Assembly (NCBI GenBank): GCA_017792405.1
Contig: CP051231.1
Span: 2,180,192-2,224,755 of the forward strand
Direction of reading: 5' to 3'
DNA: 44,564 nucleotides
Source of the DNA: Oceanicola sp.
GTDB lineage: Bacteria; Pseudomonadota; Alphaproteobacteria; Rhodobacterales; Rhodobacteraceae
In this document: one piece after another, positions 26,176 to 35,240 of the stretch
Position numbering within the stretch: position 1 is the first letter of the stretch
How the letters are laid out: the number at the start of each line of letters is the position of its first letter
Notes under the pieces: generated by a model
Databases searched by the model: none
What the model was told of the DNA's origin: nothing
Seen by the model: the letters and a program-made list of their open reading frames with translations, nothing else
Position numbers and translations under genes: made by a program

Positions 26176-26664
26176 ATGGCTACCGCTCTTTACATGAAAC
26201 TCGATGGTGTTGACGGCGAATGCGTGGTCGAAGGCTACGAAGGCTGGATCGACCTGCTCTCCATGTCCTTCTCTGGTTCGCAGTCCGGCACCATGCACAC
26301 CGGTCGCGGCGGCGGCTCGGGCAAAGTGTCCATGGGTGACCTGATGGCCACCAAGCTGACCGACAAGTGCTCCACCGACCTGATGAAGAAGCTGTGCCTC
26401 GGCCAGCACTACGCCACGGTTGACGTGCACGCCACCAAGGCCACCGGCGGCAAGCCGATGCCCTACTTCACCATCAAGCTGACCGACGCCATCGTGACGT
26501 CGCAGAGCTTCGGCGGTGCCGGCGGCGGCAACGACCAGATGACCGAGAGCTTCTCGCTGAACTACCGTCAGATCAACTGCGAGTACAAAATCCAGGCCGA
26601 GGATGGCACCGAGACCGGTACCACCACCGCCGGCTACAACGTGGCCACCGGCGCCGAGGCCTGA
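26176..26664 (+). CDS. hcp: Hcp (TssD), T6SS inner-tube protein
   Basis: 162 residues, normal for Hcp. The opening 'ALYMKLDGVDGECVVEGYEGWIDLLSMSFS' and the C-terminal 'ESFSLNYRQINCEYKIQ' strand are family signatures. Hexameric rings stack into the tube inside the TssBC sheath and are secreted in large amounts. It has the strongest ribosome site in the locus (AAGGAG, 8 nt spacing), a sigma-54-type promoter and a very good terminator, which fits a highly expressed single-gene unit. No fused toxin domain is present. Confidence 0.98.
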   Translation: MATALYMKLDGVDGECVVEGYEGWIDLLSMSFSGSQSGTMHTGRGGGSGKVSMGDLMATKLTDKCSTDLMKKLCLGQHYATVDVHATKATGGKPMPYFTIKLTDAIVTSQSFGGAGGGNDQMTESFSLNYRQINCEYKIQAEDGTETGTTTAGYNVATGAEA

Positions 26665-26708
26665 TCCTCACGCCAGGCCGGGCCTGCGGGCCCGCTCGGA
26701 AAGTTTGC

Positions 26709-26742
26709 AAAGGGGCGCAGCGATGCGCCCCTTTCGCTTTTT
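26709..26742 (+). terminator. Rho-independent terminator of hcp
   Basis: A perfect 11-bp stem (26709-26719 with 26724-26734), GCGA tetraloop, then CGCTTTTT. It lies 45 bp after the hcp stop and is the best terminator in the window. Confidence 0.92.
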
Positions 26743-26979
26743 CCGGTCGCGGCGTGGGCGGCACGCTTGGCGCGAAACCCCTTGCATTCAAACACTTGGC
26801 TCGCCATCTTGCGCCTCATTCACCGCCCGCGATTTAACAGGTCTCACACGCTTTTCACAAATTTCTCCGCCCCCTTCCCCCTTCACGGCCCGCCCCCTGC
26901 CCGCTATCGTTGACGCTGCGTCCGGGCCGGTTTTCCGGGCGAGCCGATTTCAGCACTCTGGCAAGGACCCCTGGCGCCC
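26743..26979 (+). promoter_or_regulatory. Leader region of the tssE-F-G-clpV operon
   Basis: This is the rest of the 315-bp gap between hcp and tssE. It has no gene. Because a strong terminator lies upstream, the promoter of tssE must be here. TTGACG at 26910-26915 is a possible -35, but no good -10 follows at the right distance, and no sigma-54 pattern was found. Confidence 0.45.
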
Positions 26980-27534
26980 ATGGCACGCGACTCCAAGCAG
27001 CAGCTCCAGATCCCGATCATGTATGCCTTCCGCGAGGCCCATCGGGCGCGCGATGCCAAGATCGACGGCACCACCTACCAGGATGGTCAGCGTGTGCTGA
27101 CAGACCGCGCCGCCGTGCGTCGCCGCGGCGCCAATGAGGCCCAGCTCAAGCGCAACCTCGAGCTCGATCTCGTGCAACTCGCCAACACCATCAACCTCGA
27201 TGCCGTCATGGATGTGGATGATCTCGATTACGTCCAGAAGTCGATCCTCAACTACGGCGTCGTCGACCTCTCCAACCTCACGTCCGAAGACATTCGCGTG
27301 CAGCGCGTGCCCCAGCAACTGGCCCGTGCCCTGCTCAACCACGAGCCGCGTTTCGTGCCTGAAAGCATGGATGTGCAATTGCGCGAGGAATTCGACGACG
27401 TGAACCAGAAGCTGATGTTCGATATCAACGCCGAAATGGCCTGCAAGCCGGTGGATATTCCGCTCGAATTCGTCGCCGAGATCGACGTAGGCTCCGGCAA
27501 GATGAAATTTTCCAATATCGAAGGCGCCGGATGA
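26980..27534 (+). CDS. tssE: TssE, gp25-like baseplate protein
   Basis: 184 residues, somewhat longer than the usual 130-170. The C-terminal half carries the gp25-type fold with 'YVQKSILNYGVVDLSNLTSEDI' and 'LARALLNHEPRFVPESMDVQL', where the conserved NxEPR-like segment is clear. TssE is the baseplate component that nucleates sheath assembly, with TssF, TssG and TssK. AAGGA lies 12 nt before the ATG. Its stop overlaps the tssF start in an ATGA, indicating translational coupling. Confidence 0.96.
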   Translation: MARDSKQQLQIPIMYAFREAHRARDAKIDGTTYQDGQRVLTDRAAVRRRGANEAQLKRNLELDLVQLANTINLDAVMDVDDLDYVQKSILNYGVVDLSNLTSEDIRVQRVPQQLARALLNHEPRFVPESMDVQLREEFDDVNQKLMFDINAEMACKPVDIPLEFVAEIDVGSGKMKFSNIEGAG

Positions 27535-29492
27535 ACCGCGAATTCCTCAATGCCTACAACCGCGAACTCGCCGTGCTCTACGAGCGCTCCAAGGAGTTTG
27601 CCGAGGAGTATCCGGGCATCGCCGAGCGCCTTGGCGGGCTGACCGAAGACAAGCTCGATCCCGGCCTCGCCGGGCTGTTCGAGGGCACCGCTTTCATGGC
27701 CGCGCGGGTCCAGCTGGCCATTCAGGGCGAGTTCGAGACCTTCACCAACGCCCTGCTCGAACAGCTGATGCCCGACTACCTCGCGCCCACGCCCTCGGCG
27801 ATGATCGTGCAGGCCAAGCCGGACTTCTCCGAGAAGGATCTGATCAAGGGAGAAGGCTTCAAGGCCGGCTCCTATCTCGATGCCACCTATGTCGAGCGCG
27901 AGCAGCGCGTCTCCGCACGTTTCCGCCTCTCGGCCCCGCTCACGCTCTGGCCGCTGGAGCTGGATACCGCCACCTACATGCCCTCGCCCGGCCCGATGCA
28001 AGCGCTTGGCATCGACGTGATGCGCCAGACGGCGGCGGGCCTGCGCCTCCGCCTCGTGCGCCGCACCGACAACTCCGAGCGCGACCCCGAGCTGCCGCCC
28101 AAGAAGGGCGACAAGCCCGCGCTGGTCAACGAGGTGCTCTGTAACGAGTTGCCGGTCTATCTCAACGGCCCCCGCGCCGATATGGTCGCGCTCTACGAGC
28201 AGCTCTTCGCAGACACCTGCCGCATCACCCTGCGCTACCTCGACCGCTCGGGCGACCCGGTGTTCCTGCCCTGCCCGCCCGGCTTTCTGGAGCAGGTCGG
28301 CTTCCGCGAGGATGAGCGGCTCTTCCCCGAGGAAGACAAGATCTTCGAGGGCTTCTCGCACCTGCGCGAATACTGGATTCTGCCGCAAAAGTTCCTCGGC
28401 TTCCGGATGCGCGGCCTCAAGCGCCTGCTGGCCCGCATCCCCGCTCCCATGTTCGACGTGCTCATCGAGTTCTCCAAGAGCCAGCCCAAGCTGGCGGCCC
28501 TCATCGAGCCCGGCAATTTCCGCCTCTACTCCGCGCCCGCCGTGAACCTCTTCGAAGAGCGCTGCTCCCGCGTGCGCCCAGACCCCAAGTTCAACGAATA
28601 TCTCGTGGTGCCGGATTCCAGCCCCTCGGTGAACTACGAGGTCCAGCGCATCAAGGAGGTCTACGCCCACTACCCCGGCATGCGCAAAAAGGTCGAGGTC
28701 AACCGGCTCTACTCCCAGCCCGACGGCGAGGTGCGCCCCGCCGATGCGCTGTACTACAACCACACCCGCAAGCCCCGCCGCCTGACCGAGAAAGAGCGGC
28801 GCTTCGGCTTCGGCGGCGATTACGTCGGCACCGAGACCTACCTCAGCATCTACGAGCCCGCCGGGCTGGATGACGAGGAGCGCGTGCAGCGGCTTCAGGT
28901 CATCGCGCTCTGCTCCAACCGGCACCTCGTCCAGCAGCTGCCCATCGGCCAGAGCCAGGTCGACTTCCGGCTGACCGACGATGTGAACGTGCCGCTGGCC
29001 TGCATCTCCGGCCCCACCCCGCCCCGCGCCTCCATCGCCGATCTCGATCACAACGATCCCCGCATCGGCCACCACGGCGAGGTCATGTGGCGGCTGGTGA
29101 ACCTGCTGAGCTTCAACCAGCTCGGCCTCAAGGACCGCCATGCCGAAGACCCGGCCGGGGGCCTGCGCGAGCTTCTCGGACTCTTCTCCGACATCGGCGA
29201 CTCCGTCACCGAGCGGCAGATCCGCGGCATCACCGGCATCGGCTCCCGCCCGATCACCCGCTCGCTCCGCCGGGAAGATGGCTACCACGCCGCCCGCGGC
29301 ACCGAGGTCACCCTGCGGTTCGACGAGCGCGCCTTCGAGGGCACCGGTATCATGCTGCTCGGCGCCGTGCTCGACCGGTTCTTTGCCGATTACGCCCACA
29401 TGAACAGCTTCACCGAGACCGTGCTCGTCTCCGACAGCCGCGGCGAAGTGATGCGCTTTCCGCCCCGCTCCGGCACCGGGCCGCTGCTGTGA
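27531..29492 (+). CDS. tssF: TssF, T6SS baseplate wedge protein
   Basis: 653 residues, within the family range. The opening 'NREFLNAYNRELAVLYERSKEFAEEYPGIAERLGG' is the TssF signature (YYxxEL...FAxxYPxIAxRL). Further blocks include 'RLARPDPGLAGLFEGTAFMAARVQ'-like residues 36-60 and a C-terminal 'GTEVTLRFDERAFEGTGIMLLGAVLDRFFADYAHMNSF', conserved in the family. Two TssF copies with one TssG form the wedge that TssK trimers bind. It overlaps tssE by ATGA and tssG by GTGA. Confidence 0.97.
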   Translation: MNREFLNAYNRELAVLYERSKEFAEEYPGIAERLGGLTEDKLDPGLAGLFEGTAFMAARVQLAIQGEFETFTNALLEQLMPDYLAPTPSAMIVQAKPDFSEKDLIKGEGFKAGSYLDATYVEREQRVSARFRLSAPLTLWPLELDTATYMPSPGPMQALGIDVMRQTAAGLRLRLVRRTDNSERDPELPPKKGDKPALVNEVLCNELPVYLNGPRADMVALYEQLFADTCRITLRYLDRSGDPVFLPCPPGFLEQVGFREDERLFPEEDKIFEGFSHLREYWILPQKFLGFRMRGLKRLLARIPAPMFDVLIEFSKSQPKLAALIEPGNFRLYSAPAVNLFEERCSRVRPDPKFNEYLVVPDSSPSVNYEVQRIKEVYAHYPGMRKKVEVNRLYSQPDGEVRPADALYYNHTRKPRRLTEKERRFGFGGDYVGTETYLSIYEPAGLDDEERVQRLQVIALCSNRHLVQQLPIGQSQVDFRLTDDVNVPLACISGPTPPRASIADLDHNDPRIGHHGEVMWRLVNLLSFNQLGLKDRHAEDPAGGLRELLGLFSDIGDSVTERQIRGITGIGSRPITRSLRREDGYHAARGTEVTLRFDERAFEGTGIMLLGAVLDRFFADYAHMNSFTETVLVSDSRGEVMRFPPRSGTGPLL

Positions 29493-30574
29493 GCGCCAAG
29501 GCGAAAGACGACACCTCCGGCGACGAGGCCCCCCTGCCGCTGGAAGAGGCCCGCACCCGGCGCGACATGCTTGAGGCCGAGCCCTACCGGTTCAACATCC
29601 ACGCCCTCCTGCGCGAGTTGGAGCGGATGTACCCGGACAAGCCCCGCATCGGCCGCAGCCAGGTTCTGGCGCAGGAAATCGTCGATGTCGGGCAAGACCC
29701 GTTTCTCGATTTTCCCGCCTCCAACGTGAAGGCCTTCGAGGTCCGCGAGGGCGAAGTCCCGCGCCTGCGCACCAAGTTCCTCGGCTTCTTCGGCCCGCAG
29801 GGGCCGCTGCCCATCCTCACCACCGTCGAGGCGATGCGCTGGCAGGAGGCCGGCGACGATGCCTTCGTCCGCTTCGCCGATATCTTCGCCACCCGCTTCC
29901 TCCAGCTCTTCCACCGCACATGGGCCGATGCCCGCCCCATCGCCCAGTTCGACCGCCCGGAAGAGGATCGCTTCGCCGCCTATGTCGGCTCCATGATCGG
30001 CATCGGCACAGCGCCCTACCGCGACCGCGACCGCGTGCCAGACATCGCCAAGCTGCCCTTCGCCGGGGTCATGGCGAGCCGGGTCAAATCCGCCAAACGG
30101 CTCCAGCAGGTGCTGGAGGGCGTGCTCGGCGTCGATGTGAAGATCCGCGAGCGCGAGGGCATCTGGCTGGAGTTCGAGGAGAGCGACCTGTCGCGCATCG
30201 GCCAGCAGGGCGCCGACCTCGGGCGCAACACCTACGCCGGTCGCCGGGTCTATTCGATCAACGACAAGGCGGTGATCGAAATCCGCACCGAGGCACTCGA
30301 CAGTTACGAGAGCTTCCTGCCCGGCGGAGACATGTTTGAACGGCTCGCCGATATGGTAAGGTTTTACCTGGGCGAGCAGATAGATTTCGATGTCGAACTC
30401 GCCCTGCCTCGCCCGCTGTGCCCCAAGGCGCAGCTCGGCACCAAGGGGCGGCTGGGCTACACCACCTGGACGCCGCTAAAGGCCGACGACAAGGGCACCA
30501 GTGCGGACGATTATGTTTCAGACGCCCGGTTCAGCCTTCATCAGGCTGTGATCGGCAGCATTCAAACCGAGTAA
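29489..30574 (+). CDS. tssG: TssG, T6SS baseplate wedge protein
   Basis: 361 residues from a GTG at 29489 that overlaps the tssF stop in GTGA. This start is chosen because of the coupling and because the family N-terminus follows ('LEAEPYRFNIHALLRELERMYPD'); the upstream extension of the frame lies wholly inside tssF. Other family blocks are 'FLGFFGPQGPLPILTT' and 'GRRVYSINDKAVIEIRT'. It forms the baseplate wedge with TssF and TssE. clpV follows after 32 bp. Confidence 0.95.
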   Translation: MSAKAKDDTSGDEAPLPLEEARTRRDMLEAEPYRFNIHALLRELERMYPDKPRIGRSQVLAQEIVDVGQDPFLDFPASNVKAFEVREGEVPRLRTKFLGFFGPQGPLPILTTVEAMRWQEAGDDAFVRFADIFATRFLQLFHRTWADARPIAQFDRPEEDRFAAYVGSMIGIGTAPYRDRDRVPDIAKLPFAGVMASRVKSAKRLQQVLEGVLGVDVKIREREGIWLEFEESDLSRIGQQGADLGRNTYAGRRVYSINDKAVIEIRTEALDSYESFLPGGDMFERLADMVRFYLGEQIDFDVELALPRPLCPKAQLGTKGRLGYTTWTPLKADDKGTSADDYVSDARFSLHQAVIGSIQTE

Positions 30575-30606
30575 CAAGACAAGCATTTAAGACAGGGACG
30601 GAAAAA

Positions 30607-33417
30607 ATGTCAGACGTGAGCCTCGAAACAGTCGCCGGCAAGCTCAACCGCACCGGCTACGACGCCTTCATGAAAGCCCACCGCCACGCGCGTTCCGAGG
30701 GCAACCGCAACGTCGAGGTGGCCCATTGGTTCTTCCACATGGTTGCCAACCAGAAGAGCGACATCTCGGTTTCGCTCGAGAACTACGGCATCGACCGCTC
30801 CAAGGTGCTGGGCGAACTGCAGAAAAAGATCGACGAGTATCGCAAGAACGTCACCGAGATGCCCGGCTTCGCCGAGGGCGTGATCGACCTGCTGGATCGC
30901 GGCTGGCACTACGGCACCCTGCTCTTCGCCGAGCCGCAAATCCGCACCGGCCACCTGCTTGTGGCGACCCTCAAGAGCAAGGAGCTGCTGCGCGCGCTCA
31001 AGGAATGCTCCCCCACCCTCGGCGGGCTGAACGTCGAGACGATGGTGAACGACGCCCGCGGCGTCTGGGCCCTGTCGGAAGAAGATGACCAGCGCCCGAT
31101 GGACGGCTCCGGTCTGTCCTCCTCCGGCGGCGGCGGTGGCGGGGCCGAAGGCGGCTCCACCGGCACCACCGCGCTGGATCGCTACTGCGTCGACCTCACC
31201 GCGCAGGCCTCTTCCGGCAAGATGGACCCGATCGTGGGCCGCGACGACGAGATCCGCAACATCATCGACGTGCTGATGCGCCGCCGCCAGAACAACCCGA
31301 TTTTGACCGGCGAGGCCGGTGTGGGCAAAACCGCCGTGGTCGAGGGCTTCGCCCAACGCCTGGCCTCGGGCGACGTGCCGCCGCAGCTTCAGGGCAACCG
31401 CCTGATGAGCCTCGACATGGGCCTCATGCAGGCCGGCGCCTCGATGAAAGGCGAGTTCGAGCAGCGGCTCCGGCAGCTCATCGACGAGGTGCAGGGCTCC
31501 GCCACCCCCATCATCCTCTTCATCGACGAGACCCACACGCTGATCGGCGCAGGCGGCGCGGCAGGCACCGGCGATGCCGCCAACCTGATGAAGCCCGCGC
31601 TGGCCCGCGGCACGCTCCGCACCATCGGCGCGACCACCTGGATGGAGTACCAGAAGTATTTCGAGAAAGACCCGGCGCTCACCCGCCGCTTCCAGCCCAT
31701 CACCGTCGATGAGCCCGATATCGAGCGCGCCTGCTACATGCTGCGCGGGATCATGTCGCCGATGGAAAACCACCATAAGGTGCGCATCTCCGACGAGGCC
31801 ATCGTCGCCGCCGTGCAGCTTTCGGCCCGCTACATCCCGGCGCGGCAACTGCCCGACAAGGCCGTGAGCCTGCTCGATACCGCCTCCGCCCGGGTGGCCA
31901 TCAGCCAGTCCACCACCCCCGCCCGCGTGGCCGACCTCAAGGCGACCATCGCCAAGTTCGAGGCCGAGCTTCTGGGCAAGGAGCGCCAGTCCGAGCTGGG
32001 CGAGACCGCCGAAGAGCGCAAGGCCGAGGTGCTGGAAGAAATCGAGAAGGCCAAGGCCGATCTCGCCGCCGCCGAAAAGATGTACGAGGACGAAAAGGCC
32101 ATCGTGCAAGAGGTGCTGGAGCTGCGCGCCCAGCTCACCGGCGAAGGCTCCGCTGAACTGCCGGTCGACAAACCCGGCGAAGTGCCCCCCACCCCCGAAG
32201 AGGCCCACGCCGCGCAAGACGCCGCCGATGAGGCCGCCGAGGCCGAGGGTGATGCCCCCGAAGAGGCCGCACCCGCCGAGCCGGTCGAGATCGCGCCCGA
32301 GCACGCCGCGCCCGCCACCGGCGACGACGCCGCCAAACTGCGCGAGGCCCTTGCCGCCAAGGTGGCCGAGCTCGACGCCCGCGATGCCGACGACCGGATG
32401 ATCTACTCCCACGTCGATTATCAGGCCGTCGCCTCCGTGGTCGGCGATTGGACAGGCATCCCCGTTGGCCGCATGGTGGCCGACGAGGTGCAGGCCATCC
32501 TCACCCTCGCCGACCGCCTCAAGGAGCGCGTCTGCGGGCAGGATCACGGGCTGGAGATGATCGCCAAGCGCATCGAGACCTCCACCGCCAAGCTCGACAA
32601 TCCGGGCAAGCCCATCGGTGTCTTCATGCTCGCCGGCCCCTCCGGCGTGGGTAAGACCGAGACAGCGCTGGCGCTTGCCGAGGCGATCTACGGCGGCGAG
32701 CAGAACATCATCACCATCGCCATGTCGGAGTATCAGGAGGCCCACACCGTCGCCCTTCTCAAAGGCGCGCCTCCGGGCTACGTCGGCTACGGCGAGGGCG
32801 GCAGGCTCACCGAGGCGGTGCGCCGCAAGCCCTACTCCGTGGTGCTGCTCGACGAGGTCGAAAAGGCCCACCCCGACGTGCATGAACTCTTCTTCCAGGT
32901 CTTCGACAAGGGCCACATGGAGGATGGCTCGGGCCGCTCGATCGATTTCAAGAACTGCCTGATCCTGCTCACCTCCAACGCGGGCACCGATGTCATCATG
33001 GACATGTGCCAGCAGGGCGAGGCTCGGCCCGATGCCGAGGCACTGGCCGATGCCCTCAAGCCCTCCCTGCTCGAGGTGTTCCCGCCTGCACTGCTCGGCC
33101 GGATCGTGACCATCCCCTATTACCCGCTCGGCAAGGATGTGCTGGCAATGATCACCAAGCTGAAGATCGGGTCCATCGTGAAGCGCGTGCGCGCCAACCA
33201 CGGCGCCACCATGACCTACACCGATGCCGTGATCGACCACATCGTCAGCCAGTGCAACGACCCGGACTCGGGCGGCCGGATGATCGACAACATCATCACC
33301 CAAACCATCCTGCCCGACCTGTCCCGCGCGATCCTGACCAAGGCCGTGGGCGGCGAAGAGCTGAAGTCGGTGACCGTCGACGTGAAAGACGAAGCGTTCG
33401 ACTACCAGCTGGCCTAA
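30607..33417 (+). CDS. clpV: TssH/ClpV, AAA+ sheath-recycling ATPase
   Basis: 936 residues. The Clp N domain is at about 1-160, followed by a Ser/Gly-rich hinge. AAA1 has Walker A GEAGVGKT at 235-242, Walker B ILFIDETH at 303-310 and an arginine finger in LTRRF near 358-362. A coiled-coil middle domain (about 435-510) is followed by an unusual acidic Ala/Pro/Glu-rich insert (about 512-575). AAA2 has GPSGVGKT at 677-684 and VVLLDEVE at 745-752. Both ATPase sites look intact. ClpV hexamers pull TssC out of contracted sheaths in the cytoplasm so that subunits can be reused. The ATG at 30607 follows a GGGACGG; the frame is open upstream but overlaps tssG and is not family-like. It is the last core gene of the tssE-F-G-H operon. 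Confidence 0.97.
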   Translation: MSDVSLETVAGKLNRTGYDAFMKAHRHARSEGNRNVEVAHWFFHMVANQKSDISVSLENYGIDRSKVLGELQKKIDEYRKNVTEMPGFAEGVIDLLDRGWHYGTLLFAEPQIRTGHLLVATLKSKELLRALKECSPTLGGLNVETMVNDARGVWALSEEDDQRPMDGSGLSSSGGGGGGAEGGSTGTTALDRYCVDLTAQASSGKMDPIVGRDDEIRNIIDVLMRRRQNNPILTGEAGVGKTAVVEGFAQRLASGDVPPQLQGNRLMSLDMGLMQAGASMKGEFEQRLRQLIDEVQGSATPIILFIDETHTLIGAGGAAGTGDAANLMKPALARGTLRTIGATTWMEYQKYFEKDPALTRRFQPITVDEPDIERACYMLRGIMSPMENHHKVRISDEAIVAAVQLSARYIPARQLPDKAVSLLDTASARVAISQSTTPARVADLKATIAKFEAELLGKERQSELGETAEERKAEVLEEIEKAKADLAAAEKMYEDEKAIVQEVLELRAQLTGEGSAELPVDKPGEVPPTPEEAHAAQDAADEAAEAEGDAPEEAAPAEPVEIAPEHAAPATGDDAAKLREALAAKVAELDARDADDRMIYSHVDYQAVASVVGDWTGIPVGRMVADEVQAILTLADRLKERVCGQDHGLEMIAKRIETSTAKLDNPGKPIGVFMLAGPSGVGKTETALALAEAIYGGEQNIITIAMSEYQEAHTVALLKGAPPGYVGYGEGGRLTEAVRRKPYSVVLLDEVEKAHPDVHELFFQVFDKGHMEDGSGRSIDFKNCLILLTSNAGTDVIMDMCQQGEARPDAEALADALKPSLLEVFPPALLGRIVTIPYYPLGKDVLAMITKLKIGSIVKRVRANHGATMTYTDAVIDHIVSQCNDPDSGGRMIDNIITQTILPDLSRAILTKAVGGEELKSVTVDVKDEAFDYQLA

Positions 33418-33427
33418 CCGGCAAACC

Positions 33428-33461
33428 CCATCCCGGCCCTCATCACAGGGGGCCGGGATGG
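33428..33461 (+). terminator. Hairpin terminator after clpV
   Basis: A perfect 12-bp stem (33428-33439 with 33450-33461) and a 10-nt loop start 11 bp after the clpV stop. No U-tract follows. A second hairpin (7-bp stem, 33485-33504) lies shortly behind. Together they probably end or stabilise the operon transcript. Confidence 0.55.
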
Positions 33462-33634
33462 CGCCCCACGCCTCGCGCGCGGCACCCCGAAGCCCCGTTC
33501 GGGGCCACCCCACACAACATGACCCAACGTCAACTCGCCGTCAGGGTGAAAATGCCCACCCGCTGTCGCGCGATTGTCTCGTTTCTGCCCCAATTGACCC
33601 GGAGTTTACCTTCACGTCATCAGGGGAACCCGAA

Positions 33635-33802
33635 ATGGAATTTCTGACCACCATCACCGTTGGACAGGTGATCTCCGCCTTTCTCGTCTGCGTCCTGCTG
33701 CGCGAGATTCTCTACACCGTGTCGCACTTCCTGCCCGACAGCGTTGCTGGCCCCGGCGGCTGGATGATCGACACCGGCCCTGAAGGCCACGAAGGCGAGT
33801 AA
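33635..33802 (+). CDS. Small single-pass membrane protein, unknown
   Basis: 55 residues from the ATG at 33635, which has AGGGGAA 7 nt upstream; the in-frame extension upstream is Arg/Pro-rich and is rejected. Residues about 5-30 form one hydrophobic helix (VGQVISAFLVCVLL) followed by 'REILYTVSHFLPDSVAGPGGW' and an acidic tail. I do not recognise a family. It follows clpV by 217 bp including two hairpins, so it may have its own promoter, and it converges with the glycerate kinase gene, 14 bp away. The good ribosome site, the clean helix and the location at the end of the T6SS locus support a real gene. Its link to secretion is only positional. Confidence 0.65.
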   Translation: MEFLTTITVGQVISAFLVCVLLREILYTVSHFLPDSVAGPGGWMIDTGPEGHEGE

Positions 33803-33816
33803 TCCACCCAGCGGCG

Positions 33817-35085
33817 TCAGAAGCTGGTCTTGCCCGGCTCGCGCCGGATGAGCACCTGAAGATCGGCCACGTTGGTGCCGGTCCCGCCCGTCATCAGCAG
33901 ATCGCCCGTCAGCTTGAGGCCGTAGTAGGCATCGTTGCGCGCGAGGTACTCCCCCGCGCACTTGCCCGCCGCCGCCAGCCGCGCCCGCGTGCCGTGGTCC
34001 ACCATGCCCCCCGCGGCGTCCGTCGGGCCATCGCGCCCGTCGGTCCCGCCGGACAGGAACACCCACTCGCCCGGCCAATCGGCCAGCTCCGCCACTTTCA
34101 GCGCCAGTTGCTGGTTGCGCCCGCCCATGCCGGGCTCGGCGCAGAGCTTCACGGTGGTCTCACCGCCGAACAGCGTGATCCCCGGCCCCATCTCGCCCGC
34201 CGCAATCACCGCGCGGGCGGCTTCTTCCACATCGCCTTCCAACGGCTCCAGCACCACCCGCGCGCCCGGCGCGGCGCGTTCCATCGCCATCACGCTGACA
34301 CCGTTGGAGCCGATGATCTCGTTCTGCGCCACCGGCAGCGCAGGCGGCGCATCGGCCTGTCGTTCCAGATGCCGCCGGGCTGGCTCCGGCAGGCGCTCCC
34401 AGATCCCGAGGCTGCGGCACATCTCGGCGGCCTCTTCACGGCTGCCGCTCGGCGGCGCAGTGAGCCCCGAGGCGATGGTCGAGAGGTCGTCGCCCAGCAC
34501 GTCCGAGAGCACCAGCGCCCGCACCTCCGCCGGAGCCGCCGCCCGCAAGAAGCCGCCGCCCTTCAGCCGTGAGAGCTGCTGGCGCACGAGGTTCATCTGG
34601 TGAATATCCGCACCCGAGGCGAGCAGCGCGGCGTTGACCTCCGCCTTGTCATCAAGGCTCAGGCCTTCCACCGGCGCAGGCAGCAGCGCCGAGCCGCCGC
34701 CCGAAACCAGCGCCAGCACCCGCTCGCCCTCGCCCGCACGCGCCAGCATCTCCAGCACCGCCTCGCCTGCCGCGAGGCCGCCCGCGTCGGGCACCGGATG
34801 AGCGGCGATCATCACCTCCGCCCCCGGCACCTCCACCGCGTTCTCCGGGTTGGTCACGACCAGCGCCGCTTCCACCGGGCCGACCCGTTCCAGCGCGGCG
34901 CGCATCATCGCCGGGGCCGCCTTGCCCACTGCAATCACGAACCGGCCCTGCCAGCCCTCCGCCTCCAGCGCCCGTGCCACCGCCGCGCCCGGATCGGCCG
35001 CCGCAATCCCTGCGCGGAAAATCAGTTCCGCCTCACCCCGCATCGCCGCACGCGCGGCATGCGCACTCTCGCTTTCATCCATCAT
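33817..35085 (-). CDS. Glycerate 2-kinase (MOFRL/GckA-TtuD family)
   Basis: 422 residues from the ATG at 35085, preferred over an ATG at 35127 because GGAAAGG lies just upstream and the extension is not family-like. The N-terminal DUF4147 domain shows 'VIAVGKAAPAMMRAALE', 'AAHPVPDAGG' and 'LALVSGGGSALLPAP'; the C-terminal MOFRL domain shows 'LFGGETTVKL', 'GGRNQQLAL' and 'FLSGGTDGRDGPTDAAGG'. The enzyme phosphorylates D-glycerate to 2-phosphoglycerate, linking glyoxylate/serine-cycle and hydroxypyruvate metabolism to glycolysis, in the cytoplasm. It is a housekeeping gene with no link to secretion and marks the edge of the T6SS locus. It is divergent from the regulator gene that follows. Confidence 0.93.
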   Translation of the reverse strand: MMDESESAHAARAAMRGEAELIFRAGIAAADPGAAVARALEAEGWQGRFVIAVGKAAPAMMRAALERVGPVEAALVVTNPENAVEVPGAEVMIAAHPVPDAGGLAAGEAVLEMLARAGEGERVLALVSGGGSALLPAPVEGLSLDDKAEVNAALLASGADIHQMNLVRQQLSRLKGGGFLRAAAPAEVRALVLSDVLGDDLSTIASGLTAPPSGSREEAAEMCRSLGIWERLPEPARRHLERQADAPPALPVAQNEIIGSNGVSVMAMERAAPGARVVLEPLEGDVEEAARAVIAAGEMGPGITLFGGETTVKLCAEPGMGGRNQQLALKVAELADWPGEWVFLSGGTDGRDGPTDAAGGMVDHGTRARLAAAGKCAGEYLARNDAYYGLKLTGDLLMTGGTGTNVADLQVLIRREPGKTSF

Positions 35086-35240
35086 GCGCGCACCTTTCCC
35101 CAAGCCGCCCCCGAGCGCCAGAGGCAAGGCGCAAAACCTCGCTCTGGCACCCGTTTTCGGCTAACGTGAATAAAGCGTGAAGCGGGCTTCCCCAATTCGG
35201 AAAGCCGGTTAACGTAGGGTCATTGCCATGGGGGAGTTTC

